Below are positions 1 through 7,245 of a stretch of 10,685 nt of DNA, in pieces (the stretch's first letter is position 1; the number at the start of each line of letters is the position of its first letter). The DNA is from Dehalococcoidia bacterium. Its GTDB lineage: Bacteria; Chloroflexota; Dehalococcoidia; Dehalococcoidales; W693. Made by a program: the position numbers and the translations under genes. The notes under the pieces were generated by a model. The model was given only the letters and a program-made list of their open reading frames with translations, made no database searches and was not told where the DNA came from. The DNA lies in the NCBI GenBank assembly GCA_030627335.1, contig DAOUSH010000007.1, positions 1-10,685 of the forward strand, read 5' to 3'.

Positions 1-254
1 GCACAGCCGCTATTTACCACCAGCGCCCTTATAGTCTTGCTGGGCAGCCTTTCCCGGCACAGTATAACAGGTGCCGACTTCATCTTATTTGAGGTGAACA
101 CACCGGTGGTAACACAGGCAACCTCGGAGAGGAGGATGCCCAGATCAAGGTTATTTCCGGCGTCCTTTTTTATACCGGCACAGGTGGTGCCAGCCATAAA
201 TCCCTTTGCCGAGGTAACTGTCCCCCCGGGGATAAGCTCAGGTGCGGTTTCCAT
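1..254 (-). CDS. argJ: ArgJ, bifunctional glutamate N-acetyltransferase/ornithine acetyltransferase (5' part only)
   Basis: ArgJ moves the acetyl group from N-acetylornithine to glutamate in the cytoplasmic arginine pathway; many members also use acetyl-CoA. Only the first 84 codons are visible and the gene runs off the window at base 1. The visible part matches the ArgJ N-terminus: a PGG..T..KGF opening (residues 9-19), AGIKK (26-30), a GVFTSN segment (51-56), the K-SAPV segment (59-63) and VVNSGC at the edge (79-84). The catalytic Thr of the autocleavage site would lie outside the window. The ATG at 254-252 is chosen because the homology starts right after it. No Shine-Dalgarno sequence is visible, but a good promoter lies so close that a leaderless mRNA is likely. 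The gene lies 87 nt downstream of trpA on the same strand. Identification is from motif memory; family assignment is fairly sure. Confidence 0.88.
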   Translation of the reverse strand, partial: METAPELIPGGTVTSAKGFMAGTTCAGIKKDAGNNLDLGILLSEVACVTTGVFTSNKMKSAPVILCRERLPSKTIRALVVNSGC

Positions 255-263
255 TATTGTTAA

Positions 264-292
264 ACTATATCATAGAAGCATAGCTGGGGCAA
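264..292 (-). promoter_or_regulatory. Putative argJ promoter (possibly leaderless)
   Basis: On the minus strand TTGCCC (292-287) is followed after 17 bp by TATAGT (269-264). These match the sigma-70-type consensus at 4 of 6 and 5 of 6 positions. Only 9 nt separate the -10 box from the argJ ATG, so transcription would start within a few bases of the start codon. The lack of a ribosome binding site upstream of this ATG fits that reading. Inferred from sequence only. Confidence 0.45.
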
Positions 293-341
293 TGAGAATT
301 AGGTTAAAGGTTACTGGATAGGAAGGCCTGCCTATAATAAT

Positions 342-1133
342 TTAATCGTTGGCAGTGGGCTTGTCGATGGCACTCCTTAACCCTTTTACAAAGGATGCTA
401 TGGCTTCCGTTGGCTCTTCAGCTTTCATAAGCTGAATTATACGGCTGCCGACTATCACCCCATCCGCCAGACGGGCTACCTGCCGCACCTGCTCCGGTGT
501 CGATATGCCGAAGCCAACACAAAGCGGCTGGGCGGCTAGAGCCTTCACCCTGGCTATGAACGTCTCCAGGTCGGCGGGCAGGCTTTCTCTGGCACCGGTA
601 ACACCTGTTACCGACACCAAATAGATAAAGCCCCGAGACCTTTCGGCGACCAGCCTGATGCGTTCTTGGGTGCTGGTCGGAGCCAGCAGATAGATAAGGT
701 CAAGCCCCTGCCTCTTAGTTATGGCCTCCAGCTCTGAGCCTTCCTCCGGCGGTAAGTCTGGGATGATCAGACCATCAACCCCGGCGTCGGCACAGTCCCT
801 GCAGAATAGCTCGGCTCCATGCCATAAGACCGGATTGAAGTAGCTCATAAAGACCAGAGGTATATCAACCATCTGGCTTAGCTGACTGGCTACCTCAAGG
901 CAGATTTTGGGGGTAACCCCGTTCTGTAGGGCATAGTGGCTTGCTTTTTGAATGGTGGTGCCATCGGCAAGGGGGTCGGAGAATGGTATTCCCAGTTCTA
1001 TAATGTCACAGCCGCTTTTAGCCAGTATGGGAACGACCTTCAGGGTGGCTTCAATACTGGGGTAGCCGACGGTAACATAGGCTATGAGGGCTTTATGCTC
1101 CGGTCGGTTAAAGACGGAGTCGATGCGGTTCAA
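342..1133 (-). CDS. trpA: Tryptophan synthase alpha subunit
   Basis: TrpA cleaves indole-3-glycerol phosphate to indole and glyceraldehyde 3-phosphate and channels the indole to TrpB in the cytoplasmic alpha2-beta2 complex. The 263-residue length is normal for this TIM-barrel family. The signature [13 protein letters not shown] holds the catalytic Glu46 and Asp57, equivalent to Glu49 and Asp60 of the E. coli enzyme. PDLPPEE (125-131), Y171 followed by GVTGAR (177-182), GFGIS and the phosphate-binding VGSRI segment near the C-terminus are all present. The start is TTG at 1133-1131, and its bases overlap the trpB stop as TTGA (4 nt), which implies translational coupling. It is the last gene of the trp operon. 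I see no clear intrinsic terminator in the 87 nt between its stop and argJ. Confidence 0.97.
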   Translation of the reverse strand: MNRIDSVFNRPEHKALIAYVTVGYPSIEATLKVVPILAKSGCDIIELGIPFSDPLADGTTIQKASHYALQNGVTPKICLEVASQLSQMVDIPLVFMSYFNPVLWHGAELFCRDCADAGVDGLIIPDLPPEEGSELEAITKRQGLDLIYLLAPTSTQERIRLVAERSRGFIYLVSVTGVTGARESLPADLETFIARVKALAAQPLCVGFGISTPEQVRQVARLADGVIVGSRIIQLMKAEEPTEAIASFVKGLRSAIDKPTAND

Positions 1134-2317
1134 GGCTGCACCCCCAGTGCCTCAACGACGATGTCCATATCCTTATCGCCGCGTCCGGAAAGATTGACCA
1201 CGATAATCTTCTCTTTATCCAGTGAACCGGCTACACCGGCGGCGTAGGCTATGGCGTGGGCTGGTTCCAGTGCCGGGGTGATGCCTTCGGTGCGGCATAG
1301 AAGTTGAAAGCCGTCGAGGGCTTCTTTATCGTTTATCGCAACATATTCAACACGCCCGCTATCCTTGAGGTAGCTGTGCTCGGGGCCGACGCCAGGGTAA
1401 TCCAGCCCGGCGGAAACGCTGTGGGTCTCTCTGATCTGTCCGTTTTTATCCTGAAGAAGGTAGGATTTAGACCCGTGAAGCACCCCCATTTTCCCGGCGA
1501 CCAGCGAAGCGGCGTGCTCACCGGTGATGATTCCCCTCCCGGCAGCCTCCACGCCGATGAGCTTGACGTTCTTATCTTCAAGAAAGGGATAGAAGATACC
1601 GATGGCATTGCTGCCGCCACCGACACAGGCGATTATATAATCAGGCAGGCGCCCCAGCTTTGCCAGAGCCTGTTCCCTGGTTTCTTTGCCGATTACCGAT
1701 TGAAAGTCTCGCACTATCATAGGGTAGGGGTGGGGGCCGACCACCGAGCCGAGGAGGTAGTGTGTCTCCTGGGGGTGGGTCACCCAGTCTCTAATTGCCT
1801 CGTTGATGGCATCCTTAAGCGTTCGGCTGCCCCCGGAGACCGGCCTTACCTCGGCACCCATCAGCTTCATGCGGAAGACATTGAGAGACTGGCGGCGGAT
1901 ATCCTCCTCGCCCATATAGATGATGCACTCCAGTCCCAGCATAGCGCATACGGCGGCGGTAGCCACCCCGTGCTGTCCTGCTCCGGTTTCGGCGATAATC
2001 CTGTGCTTGCCCATCCTGCGGGCGAGAAGACCCTGCCCCAGGGCGTTGTTAATCTTATGAGCTCCGGTATGAGCCAGATCTTCCCTCTTGAGAAAAATAT
2101 GGGCACCACCGCAGTGCTTGCTCAGCCCTTCCGCCGGATAGAGCGGCGTTGGCCTGCCCGAATAGTCCCGTGATAGCTCGTTAAACTCAGCCCAGAAGAA
2201 GGCGTCTGTCTTTACATGATTGTAGGCTTCCGTCAGCTCGTCCAGCACCGGCATCAGTGTCTCGGGAACGAATCGCCCGCCGTAGTCGCCGAAGTATCCT
2301 CTTTCGTCAGGTTGCAC
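1130..2317 (-). CDS. trpB: Tryptophan synthase beta subunit (TrpB1 type)
   Basis: TrpB is the PLP-dependent subunit that condenses indole with L-serine to give tryptophan. The 395-residue product has the standard TrpB1 N-terminus ([15 protein letters not shown], 7-21). HTGAHKINN carries the Schiff-base Lys88, the catalytic Glu110 precedes TGAGQHG, and the PLP phosphate loop is GGGSNA (233-238). The NLSGRGDKD segment near the C-terminus is also typical. The length fits TrpB1, the TrpA-partnered form, rather than the longer TrpB2. The start is GTG at 2317-2315, chosen because a perfect AAGGAGG lies 7 nt upstream and the homology begins there. It is the only trp gene after trpE with a sizeable upstream gap (67 nt after trpF), and it overlaps trpA by 4 nt at its end. 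Confidence 0.98.
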   Translation of the reverse strand: MQPDERGYFGDYGGRFVPETLMPVLDELTEAYNHVKTDAFFWAEFNELSRDYSGRPTPLYPAEGLSKHCGGAHIFLKREDLAHTGAHKINNALGQGLLARRMGKHRIIAETGAGQHGVATAAVCAMLGLECIIYMGEEDIRRQSLNVFRMKLMGAEVRPVSGGSRTLKDAINEAIRDWVTHPQETHYLLGSVVGPHPYPMIVRDFQSVIGKETREQALAKLGRLPDYIIACVGGGSNAIGIFYPFLEDKNVKLIGVEAAGRGIITGEHAASLVAGKMGVLHGSKSYLLQDKNGQIRETHSVSAGLDYPGVGPEHSYLKDSGRVEYVAINDKEALDGFQLLCRTEGITPALEPAHAIAYAAGVAGSLDKEKIIVVNLSGRGDKDMDIVVEALGVQP

Positions 2318-2324
2318 TTGCCTG

Positions 2325-2331
2325 CCTCCTT
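2325..2331 (-). promoter_or_regulatory. Shine-Dalgarno of trpB (decides a GTG start)
   Basis: On the minus strand AAGGAGG stands 7 nt before the GTG at 2317-2315. It is the strongest ribosome binding site in the operon and supports GTG as the trpB start. This suggests that trpB is translated independently rather than by coupling to trpF. Confidence 0.8.
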
Positions 2332-2349
2332 TTAGATTATATTATAACC

Positions 2350-2379
2350 CCTTACCCTTTATGAAGAGGAGAGGTAAGG
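2350..2379 (-). repeat. Stem-loop in the trpF-trpB gap
   Basis: CCTTACC (2379-2373, minus strand) and GGTAAGG (2356-2350) form a perfect 7-bp stem around a 16-nt loop. Directly downstream on the minus strand come two overlapping TATAAT hexamers (2346-2341 and 2341-2336) and then the trpB Shine-Dalgarno. There is no U-tract, so it does not look like a terminator. It could stabilise or process the trpBA message, or be chance. Confidence 0.35.
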
Positions 2380-2384
2380 TGGTT

Positions 2385-3050
2385 TTAAGAGAGGTTTCGC
2401 CTCTCTTTGGCTTTCCTTACTATATCAATAAAGGCTTTAATTTTTGAAATATCTTTACAGCCGCCGGTCTCGACGCCGGTGGAGACGTCGACTCCCCAGG
2501 GCTTAACCCTCTCTACCAGTTGCCCGACGTTGTCTTTATCGAGACCGCCGGCGATAATCACCGGGAACCTGGCTGATACCTCCTCCGCCAGTTGCCAGTC
2601 GAAGGCCTTCCCCGTGCCGCCGTAGACTTTACCGAACCGCGAATCGAGCAGGCAGACAAGCCTTTCGCTATTAAACATCCGGCAGCCCGTCTCTATTTCG
2701 GCAAGGATGTCGCTGTTTGTCCTGCCGGCTGGTACATGGACGGCCTTGATAATCGGCTTTTCAATCTCCTGGCAGTAGCCCCAGCTTTCATCGCCGCTCA
2801 GTTGCACCCAATCCAACCGACAGTGGTAAGCGATGCGGTTGATTTCGCCAGCCGAAAGGTTAACAAAAACGCCGACCACCATCGGGTGGGATTTCATGTT
2901 ATGGACGGCTTCCGATATCATTAACGCCTTCTCCGGGGAGACCTGACGGCGGCTGGGGGCAAAGACCAGCCCTATGAAATCGGCGCCGGCTTTAGCCGTT
3001 GCCAGGGCATGCTCTATCTCGGTTAGCCCGCAGATCTTGACTCTGGTCAC
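2385..3050 (-). CDS. trpF: Phosphoribosylanthranilate isomerase
   Basis: TrpF carries out the Amadori rearrangement of phosphoribosylanthranilate to CdRP, the step between TrpD and TrpC. The 221-residue TIM-barrel protein has VKICGLT with the catalytic Cys7, GLVFAPSRR (27-35), LLDS with the likely general acid Asp136, and GGTGKAFDW (144-152). [11 protein letters not shown] (165-175) and the phosphate-binding [10 protein letters not shown] (186-195) follow. In place of the common proline-containing stretch after the last motif it has GGCKD (196-200), a minor variation. The start is GTG at 3050-3048, which overlaps the trpC stop as GTGA (4 nt). An AAGGAG inside the trpC end serves as ribosome binding site. 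It is encoded separately and is not fused to trpC as in enterobacteria. Confidence 0.97.
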   Translation of the reverse strand: MTRVKICGLTEIEHALATAKAGADFIGLVFAPSRRQVSPEKALMISEAVHNMKSHPMVVGVFVNLSAGEINRIAYHCRLDWVQLSGDESWGYCQEIEKPIIKAVHVPAGRTNSDILAEIETGCRMFNSERLVCLLDSRFGKVYGGTGKAFDWQLAEEVSARFPVIIAGGLDKDNVGQLVERVKPWGVDVSTGVETGGCKDISKIKAFIDIVRKAKERRNLS

Positions 3051-3823
3051 AATAATAGCTCCTTCATTCTGGCGGCAATGTTGCGGGCTGACATCAGGTA
3101 CTCGCCGACGAGAACGGCGTTAATACCCATCTGGCTCATTTTCTCTATGTCGCTGCGGTCTTTGATACCGCTCTCGCTGACCACTATACGGTCGGGTAAA
3201 ACGAGCGGTCGCAGACGTTCGGTGGTGGCAGTATCGACGGTGAAGGTGCTGAGGTCGCGGTTGTTGATGCCAATAATATTAGCCCGGCACCTGTGGGCGG
3301 TTTCCAGTTCGGTTTCGTTGTGCACTTCTACCAGACAGCTCATCCCCAGCTGGTGGCTCAGCCCTAACAGCTCCTCCAGTTGCTGGCAGCTAAGGATAGC
3401 CACGATAAGCAGCAGGCTATCGGCGCCGTAAGCCCGGGACTCGTATATCTGGTAGGGGTCGTGGATAAAGTCCTTTCTCAGCAGGGGCGTCCTGTTACCC
3501 AGAGACTTCCTGATGTCTCTTATGTGGTCGAGGTTGCCCTGGAAGTGTCTGGTTTCAGTCAACACCGATACCGCCGAAGCGCCGTTGTCGGCGTAGGTCT
3601 GGGCTATCGCCACCGGGTTAAAATCGTGGCGGATAACCCCCTGGGAAGGCGATGCCTTCTTCACCTCGGCGATGAGCTGAATGCGCTCGCCACAGAGAGC
3701 CGAGGCGAAGTTGAGCGGCGGAGCCTTCTCCAGCGCTACCCTTCGCAGTTCTGCCAACGGGAAGCTTCTTTTTTTCGATTCAAGCTCCGGTATGTTATCG
3801 GCGACTATCTTTTCCAGAATCAT
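3047..3823 (-). CDS. trpC: Indole-3-glycerol phosphate synthase
   Basis: TrpC closes the ring of CdRP, with loss of CO2 and water, to give indole-3-glycerol phosphate, the substrate of TrpA. The 258-residue monofunctional enzyme shows [10 protein letters not shown] with Glu53 and Lys55, LLRKDF with the catalytic Lys117, LVEVH with Glu166, INNRDL with Asn187, and SESGI with Ser218. These positions line up with the active-site set known from the Sulfolobus enzyme (Glu51, Lys53, Lys110, Glu159, Asn180, Ser211). The closing LVGEYLM segment binds phosphate. The start is ATG at 3823-3821, 10 nt after the trpD stop, with only a weak AGG as ribosome binding site. Its stop overlaps the trpF start. Confidence 0.98.
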   Translation of the reverse strand: MILEKIVADNIPELESKKRSFPLAELRRVALEKAPPLNFASALCGERIQLIAEVKKASPSQGVIRHDFNPVAIAQTYADNGASAVSVLTETRHFQGNLDHIRDIRKSLGNRTPLLRKDFIHDPYQIYESRAYGADSLLLIVAILSCQQLEELLGLSHQLGMSCLVEVHNETELETAHRCRANIIGINNRDLSTFTVDTATTERLRPLVLPDRIVVSESGIKDRSDIEKMSQMGINAVLVGEYLMSARNIAARMKELLL

Positions 3824-3833
3824 CGGCTGTTAC

Positions 3834-4847
3834 CTAATCCAGGCTGTTGCTTAATTCGATTAACTGCTCCAGTTTAGCCAGGGCACGGCCATTATCTATC
3901 GCCTCTCTGGCAAGGGCTGCCCCTTCCTGGAGCGTATTCACCCTGTCGCCAGCCAGCATGGCGGCGGCGGAGTTCATCAGCACCGCATCCTGCCTGGGAC
4001 CCGGAGTCCCCGTCAGTACTCCACGTAGAAGATCGGCATTTTCATCGAGGGTACCGCCAGCCAGGCTATCCCGGCTGGATTTAGTTAAGCCGAGGTCGTC
4101 GGGGCTGATGGAGTAGTTATTAATGTCGTCATCCTTGAGCTCGCAGATATATGTTTTTCCGGTGACTGTGATTTCGTCCAGCCCGTCCTCGCCGTGAACG
4201 ACCAGAGCATGGCGACAGCCCAGACCCTGTAACACTATCGCCATCTTTTCCAACAGAGAGACGTCGGCTACACCCAACACCTGAGATTTAGCTCTGGCGG
4301 GGTTGGTCAGGGGGCCGAGTATATTGAACACGGTGCGGATGCCGATCTCGCGACGCGGAGCCGCGGCATGCTTCATCGCCGGGTGAAATGACGGGGCGAA
4401 CATAAAACCTATGCCCACCTCTTCGATACACCTCTTGACCTGTTCCGCATTAAGGTTAATCTTGACCCCCAAAGCCTCCAGGACATCGGCACTGCCGCAC
4501 TGGCTACTCATAGCCCGGTTGCCGTGCTTGGCTACTCTAAGCCCGGCGCCGGCGGCAACAAAGGCGGCCGCCGTGGAGATATTAAAGGTTTGGGAGCCAT
4601 CACCGCCGGTACCGCAGGTATCCACCACCGGCTCACCTATATTCACCGGAATAGCCTTGGCCCTCATTGTTTTTGCCAGCCCGACTATTTCATCAATTGT
4701 TTCCCCTTTTAGCCTGAGGGCGGTGACGAAAGCGCCGAATTGGGCTGGTGTCGCCTCGCCGTTCATTATCTCCTCCATAACAGATGACGCCTGTCCTTCG
4801 GTGAGTGACTGTCCCGATACCAGTAGATTTATGGCTTCTTTAATCAT
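3834..4847 (-). CDS. trpD: Anthranilate phosphoribosyltransferase
   Basis: TrpD transfers the phosphoribosyl group of PRPP to anthranilate. The 337-residue protein has the helical N-terminal dimerisation region, then DTCGTGGDG (76-84) for PRPP binding. KHGNRAMSSQCGSADVLEALG (107-127) and HPAMKHAAAPRREIG with the anthranilate-binding Arg166 follow. NILGPLTNP (175-183) and DGLDE with the metal-binding Asp224-Glu225 complete the site. All residues expected for activity are present. The usual SSK in the KHGNR motif is SSQ here, a conservative change near the substrate site. Only 1 nt separates it from the trpG stop, and its AGGAGG ribosome binding site lies inside the end of trpG, so coupling is likely. 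It is not fused to trpG. Confidence 0.98.
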   Translation of the reverse strand: MIKEAINLLVSGQSLTEGQASSVMEEIMNGEATPAQFGAFVTALRLKGETIDEIVGLAKTMRAKAIPVNIGEPVVDTCGTGGDGSQTFNISTAAAFVAAGAGLRVAKHGNRAMSSQCGSADVLEALGVKINLNAEQVKRCIEEVGIGFMFAPSFHPAMKHAAAPRREIGIRTVFNILGPLTNPARAKSQVLGVADVSLLEKMAIVLQGLGCRHALVVHGEDGLDEITVTGKTYICELKDDDINNYSISPDDLGLTKSSRDSLAGGTLDENADLLRGVLTGTPGPRQDAVLMNSAAAMLAGDRVNTLQEGAALAREAIDNGRALAKLEQLIELSNSLD

Positions 4848-4848
4848 C

Positions 4849-5418
4849 CTAGCCTCCTGTCATAAGAAAATTCTTTAGTATCTCTTTACCGGCCTGGGTC
4901 ATAAACGATTCCGGGTGAAACTGGATACCCTCCACCGGGTATTGGCAATGCCGCAATCCCATAATAGTGCCGTCGTCTGTCCAGGCGGTTACTTCAAGGC
5001 AGTCGGGCAGTCCATTGCGCTGTACCGCCAGCGAGTGGTAGCGGATGGCGGAAAAGGGGTTGGGTAGCCCGCTAAACACCCCCTGGTTGTTGTGGTGTAT
5101 AAGGGAAGACTTGCCGTGCATGATTTCCTTTGCTTGTGCGATAGTAGCTCCATAGCTATAGCCGAGGCATTGGTGCCCCAGGCATACGCCGAGCACCGGC
5201 AGTCTGGGAGCGAAATATCGAATGGCATCGTTAGAGATGCCCGCCCGTGCCGGTACTGAAGGTCCGGGGGATACCACTATCCGCTGCGGTTTGAGCTTTT
5301 CAATATCGTTAAGCGTCGTCTTATCGTTGCGCACCACCACTACTTCTTCCCCCAGCTCGCTCAGGTACTGGAAGAGGTTGTAGGTAAAACTGTCATAGTT
5401 ATCAATAAGTAACAGCAT
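4849..5418 (-). CDS. trpG: Anthranilate synthase glutamine amidotransferase subunit
   Basis: TrpG releases ammonia from glutamine for TrpE. The 189-residue class I amidotransferase carries the catalytic triad Cys79 (GVCLGHQ), His168 and Glu170 (FHPES). It also has the IDNYDSFTYNL opening (5-15) and the oxyanion-loop SPGPS (50-54). MHGKSS (100-105) is the segment typical of the TrpG/PabA subfamily. Because PabA and TrpG are alike, the protein might also serve p-aminobenzoate synthesis, but its place between trpE and trpD favours tryptophan. The ATG at 5418-5416 lies 8 nt after the trpE stop. A GAGG spanning the trpE stop serves as a moderate ribosome binding site. Confidence 0.97.
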   Translation of the reverse strand: MLLLIDNYDSFTYNLFQYLSELGEEVVVVRNDKTTLNDIEKLKPQRIVVSPGPSVPARAGISNDAIRYFAPRLPVLGVCLGHQCLGYSYGATIAQAKEIMHGKSSLIHHNNQGVFSGLPNPFSAIRYHSLAVQRNGLPDCLEVTAWTDDGTIMGLRHCQYPVEGIQFHPESFMTQAGKEILKNFLMTGG

Positions 5419-5426
5419 AATCAGCC

Positions 5427-6872
5427 TCAGGTATTGGGCTCGTTTTCAGCCTGGTCGATGGCTATAAGCAGTGCCCGGGCTTTATTCATACTTTCCTCGT
5501 ACTCACGCTCCGGTATGCTATCGTAGACGACACCGCAACCCGCCTGCGTATAGGTGATGCCCTTCTTGACAACCATAGTCCTTATGGCTATTGCCATATC
5601 CATATTGCCGGAGAATGACAGGTAACCAACGGCGCCGGCATAAACGTCCCTCTTTTCCGGCTCAAGCTCGGCGATTATCTCCATAGCCCTGATTTTGGGC
5701 GCCCCGGAGACCGTGCCCGCCGGGAAGCAGGCGCGCAGGGCGTCAAAGGCGTTCATATCTCGGCGTAGTCTACCCTGCACGTGGGTTACAAGGTGCATAA
5801 CGTGTGAATAGCGCTCGACCTCCATCAAATCGCTAACCTCGACGGTGCCCGGCTGGCTCACCCGCCCGATGTCGTTACGCCCCAGGTCAACCAGCATAAT
5901 GTGTTCGGCGCGCTCCTTTTCATCACCTTTCAATTCCTTTTCCAGCGCCGCATCCTCGGCTGGGGTTTTGCCCCTTGGTCTGGTTCCGGCCAGGGGGCGG
6001 GTCATTACCATGCCATCTTCTACCCTCACCAGAATCTCAGGGGAAGCCCCGATGATATAGAAATCGTTAAAGTCGAGAAAGAACATATACGGGGAGGGGT
6101 TAATGGTGCGTAGCGCCCGATAAATCTCGAAGGGGGCGACGCTGGTCGGCTGAGACAGCCGTTGAGACAGAACCACCTGTATGGCTTCGCCATCGGTGAT
6201 ATAACGCTTTATCCTGAGGACGCTTTCTTCAAACGCTTCCCGGGAAAAGTTGGAGGAAAGCCTGTCCCCGTTGACATAATGAGGGGTGGTTCTGGTGGGC
6301 TGGCTCGATTTTATTGGCTGATTCAGCCTATCTACCAGATCGTTTATCCTGTCCACCGCCTTGTGATAAGCCGTCTCGATGTCCCCGTCGAGATGGACGT
6401 GGCTCAAGACCTTGATTTTATGGGTGGCGTGGTCGAAGACAAGCATGGTATCGACGAACATAAAAAGCGACTCGGGTAAGCCCAGCGGGTCGCTGTCCGG
6501 AGAGGGCAGGTCCTCGAAGCGGGTTGCCGTTTCGTAAGCCAGGTAGCCCACGGCGCCGCCGCAGAAACGGGGAAGACCACTGACGGGTATTATTTTGTAT
6601 TTGTTTAGCTCCTCGGCAATGCGTGGCATTGGGTCTATCTTATCCCGTCCACTGGTGGTTAGCACCTGGTACGGCTCGGTGCCGATGAAGCTGTAACGAG
6701 CCAGCCGCTCGCCACCCTCTACGCTTTCCAGGAGAAAGGAGTGCCCGCCGCGGTTAATCTTCAGGAAAGCGGAAACGGGCGTTTCCAGGTCGGCAATGAT
6801 TTCACGGTATACGGGTACCAGGTTGCCGTCCTTCTTGAGTTTCTTAACCTCTTCCAGTGTCGGGTAAAACAT
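5427..6872 (-). CDS. trpE: Anthranilate synthase component I
   Basis: TrpE converts chorismate and ammonia to anthranilate, the first committed step of tryptophan synthesis. The 481-residue protein has the N-terminal feedback region LLESVEGGERLARYSFIG (47-64), with Ser50 in the position known to bind tryptophan. NPSPYMFFL (258-266) is the second part of that allosteric site, so feedback inhibition is probably retained. The catalytic half shows TRPLAGTRPRG (291-301), DLGRNDIGRV (329-338), HVQG (364-367), FPAGTVSGAPK (383-393) and the GCGVVYDSIPEREYEE segment (445-460). The ATG at 6872-6870 is chosen because the family starts there and a GAGGGGG ribosome binding site lies 3 nt upstream. The reading frame stays open upstream to 6938, but that stretch is the T-box terminator hairpin and not protein. 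Confidence 0.97.
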   Translation of the reverse strand: MFYPTLEEVKKLKKDGNLVPVYREIIADLETPVSAFLKINRGGHSFLLESVEGGERLARYSFIGTEPYQVLTTSGRDKIDPMPRIAEELNKYKIIPVSGLPRFCGGAVGYLAYETATRFEDLPSPDSDPLGLPESLFMFVDTMLVFDHATHKIKVLSHVHLDGDIETAYHKAVDRINDLVDRLNQPIKSSQPTRTTPHYVNGDRLSSNFSREAFEESVLRIKRYITDGEAIQVVLSQRLSQPTSVAPFEIYRALRTINPSPYMFFLDFNDFYIIGASPEILVRVEDGMVMTRPLAGTRPRGKTPAEDAALEKELKGDEKERAEHIMLVDLGRNDIGRVSQPGTVEVSDLMEVERYSHVMHLVTHVQGRLRRDMNAFDALRACFPAGTVSGAPKIRAMEIIAELEPEKRDVYAGAVGYLSFSGNMDMAIAIRTMVVKKGITYTQAGCGVVYDSIPEREYEESMNKARALLIAIDQAENEPNT

Positions 6873-6891
6873 TTTCCCCCTCACTAATATA

Positions 6892-6923
6892 ATAACCCCT
6901 CGCCCATAGGGGCGAGGGGTTAT
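6892..6923 (-). terminator. T-box-controlled intrinsic terminator upstream of trpE
   Basis: A 14-bp perfect stem (arms 6923-6910 and 6905-6892) with a 4-nt CTAT loop lies just after the T-box sequence and 19 nt before the trpE ATG. The tract that follows on the minus strand is TATATTAG, a rather weak U-run. The left arm contains CGC CCCT (6914-6908), which can instead pair with GCG and AGGG around the T-box bulge, giving the competing antiterminator. Confidence 0.85.
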
Positions 6924-7170
6924 CCTTCGCGGTGCCACCCTAATTGGTCGCCGTTAAACGACCATCTCTTTCAGGTACGGCTTCCTAAAAATGAAGCGAT
7001 ACCCTGGGTTATACTAACGGTACCCTCTCCGTCAAAGCCTACTCGGGATATCCCTTTCGGTTTGAGGCTCCCGAGTCCATTCAGCCCTGTCATCGGCGCC
7101 GGCTCACACCTTACCCGGCTCTCTGTGCCTAGCTGGCGGGCTTACTAGTCTCGTTCCCAGCCTTTCTCTA
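6892..7170 (-). promoter_or_regulatory. Tryptophan T-box riboswitch leader of the trp operon
   Basis: The RNA leader senses the charging of tRNA-Trp. The canonical T-box motif AGGGTGGCACCGCG is at 6941-6928. Stem I is readable: AGGCT (7163-7159) pairs with AGCCT (7069-7065), CGAG (7153-7150) with CTCG (7075-7072), and GCCC (7141-7138) with GGGC (7087-7084). The specifier loop lies between the last two helices. Its 5' side carries AGTA (7146-7143), and its 3' side reads GAATGGA, giving the specifier codon UGG (7079-7077), tryptophan. The distal AGAGAG and GGTGTGAG elements (7125-7103) are also present. In the antiterminator, AGGG pairs with CCCT (6911-6908) and GCG with CGC (6914-6912), leaving the 7-nt bulge TGGCACC. 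Uncharged tRNA-Trp would stabilise this form and let RNA polymerase enter trpE. Confidence 0.96.
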
Positions 7171-7183
7171 TAAAGTTGTAGGC

Positions 7184-7213
7184 AGTATACACCAGCTACT
7201 TGATTATTGTCAA
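7184..7213 (-). promoter_or_regulatory. Promoter of the trp operon
   Basis: On the minus strand a perfect TTGACA (7213-7208) is followed after 18 bp by TATACT (7189-7184), 5 of 6 matches to the -10 consensus. Transcription would begin near 7179-7176, just before T-box Stem I, which is the expected position for a T-box leader. The promoter is embedded in a long inverted repeat (7187-7226). Confidence 0.75.
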
Positions 7214-7226
7214 GTAGCTGGTGTAT
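7187..7226. repeat. Perfect 17-bp-arm inverted repeat over the trp promoter
   Basis: Arms 7187-7203 (ATACACCAGCTACTTGA) and 7210-7226 are exact reverse complements separated by 6 nt. The repeat covers the trp -35 box and half of the -10 box, so it could be an operator for a dimeric repressor or activator. It also lies 19 nt beyond the stop of the small upstream gene and could form a hairpin in that gene's transcript, but no U-tract follows on the minus strand. Existence is certain; function is inferred. Confidence 0.8.
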
Positions 7227-7245
7227 TTATGGGTTGCAGTTGTAG

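Noticed and set aside
37..321. Plus-strand open frame of 94 codons at the left edge
   Set aside because: The opposite strand encodes the ArgJ N-terminus with clear family motifs, and the frame runs through the argJ promoter region.
321..334. Short GC-rich near-palindrome around AGGCCT just after trpA
   Set aside because: The stem would be too short and no U-run follows, so I do not call it the operon terminator.
1304..2173. Long plus-strand open frame of 289 codons
   Set aside because: It lies fully inside trpB on the opposite strand, shows no recognisable motif and is a shadow of the GC-rich coding frame.
6873..6938. In-frame extension of trpE by 22 codons upstream of the ATG at 6872
   Set aside because: The extension is translated from the T-box terminator hairpin, and the family homology and Shine-Dalgarno both point to the ATG at 6872.
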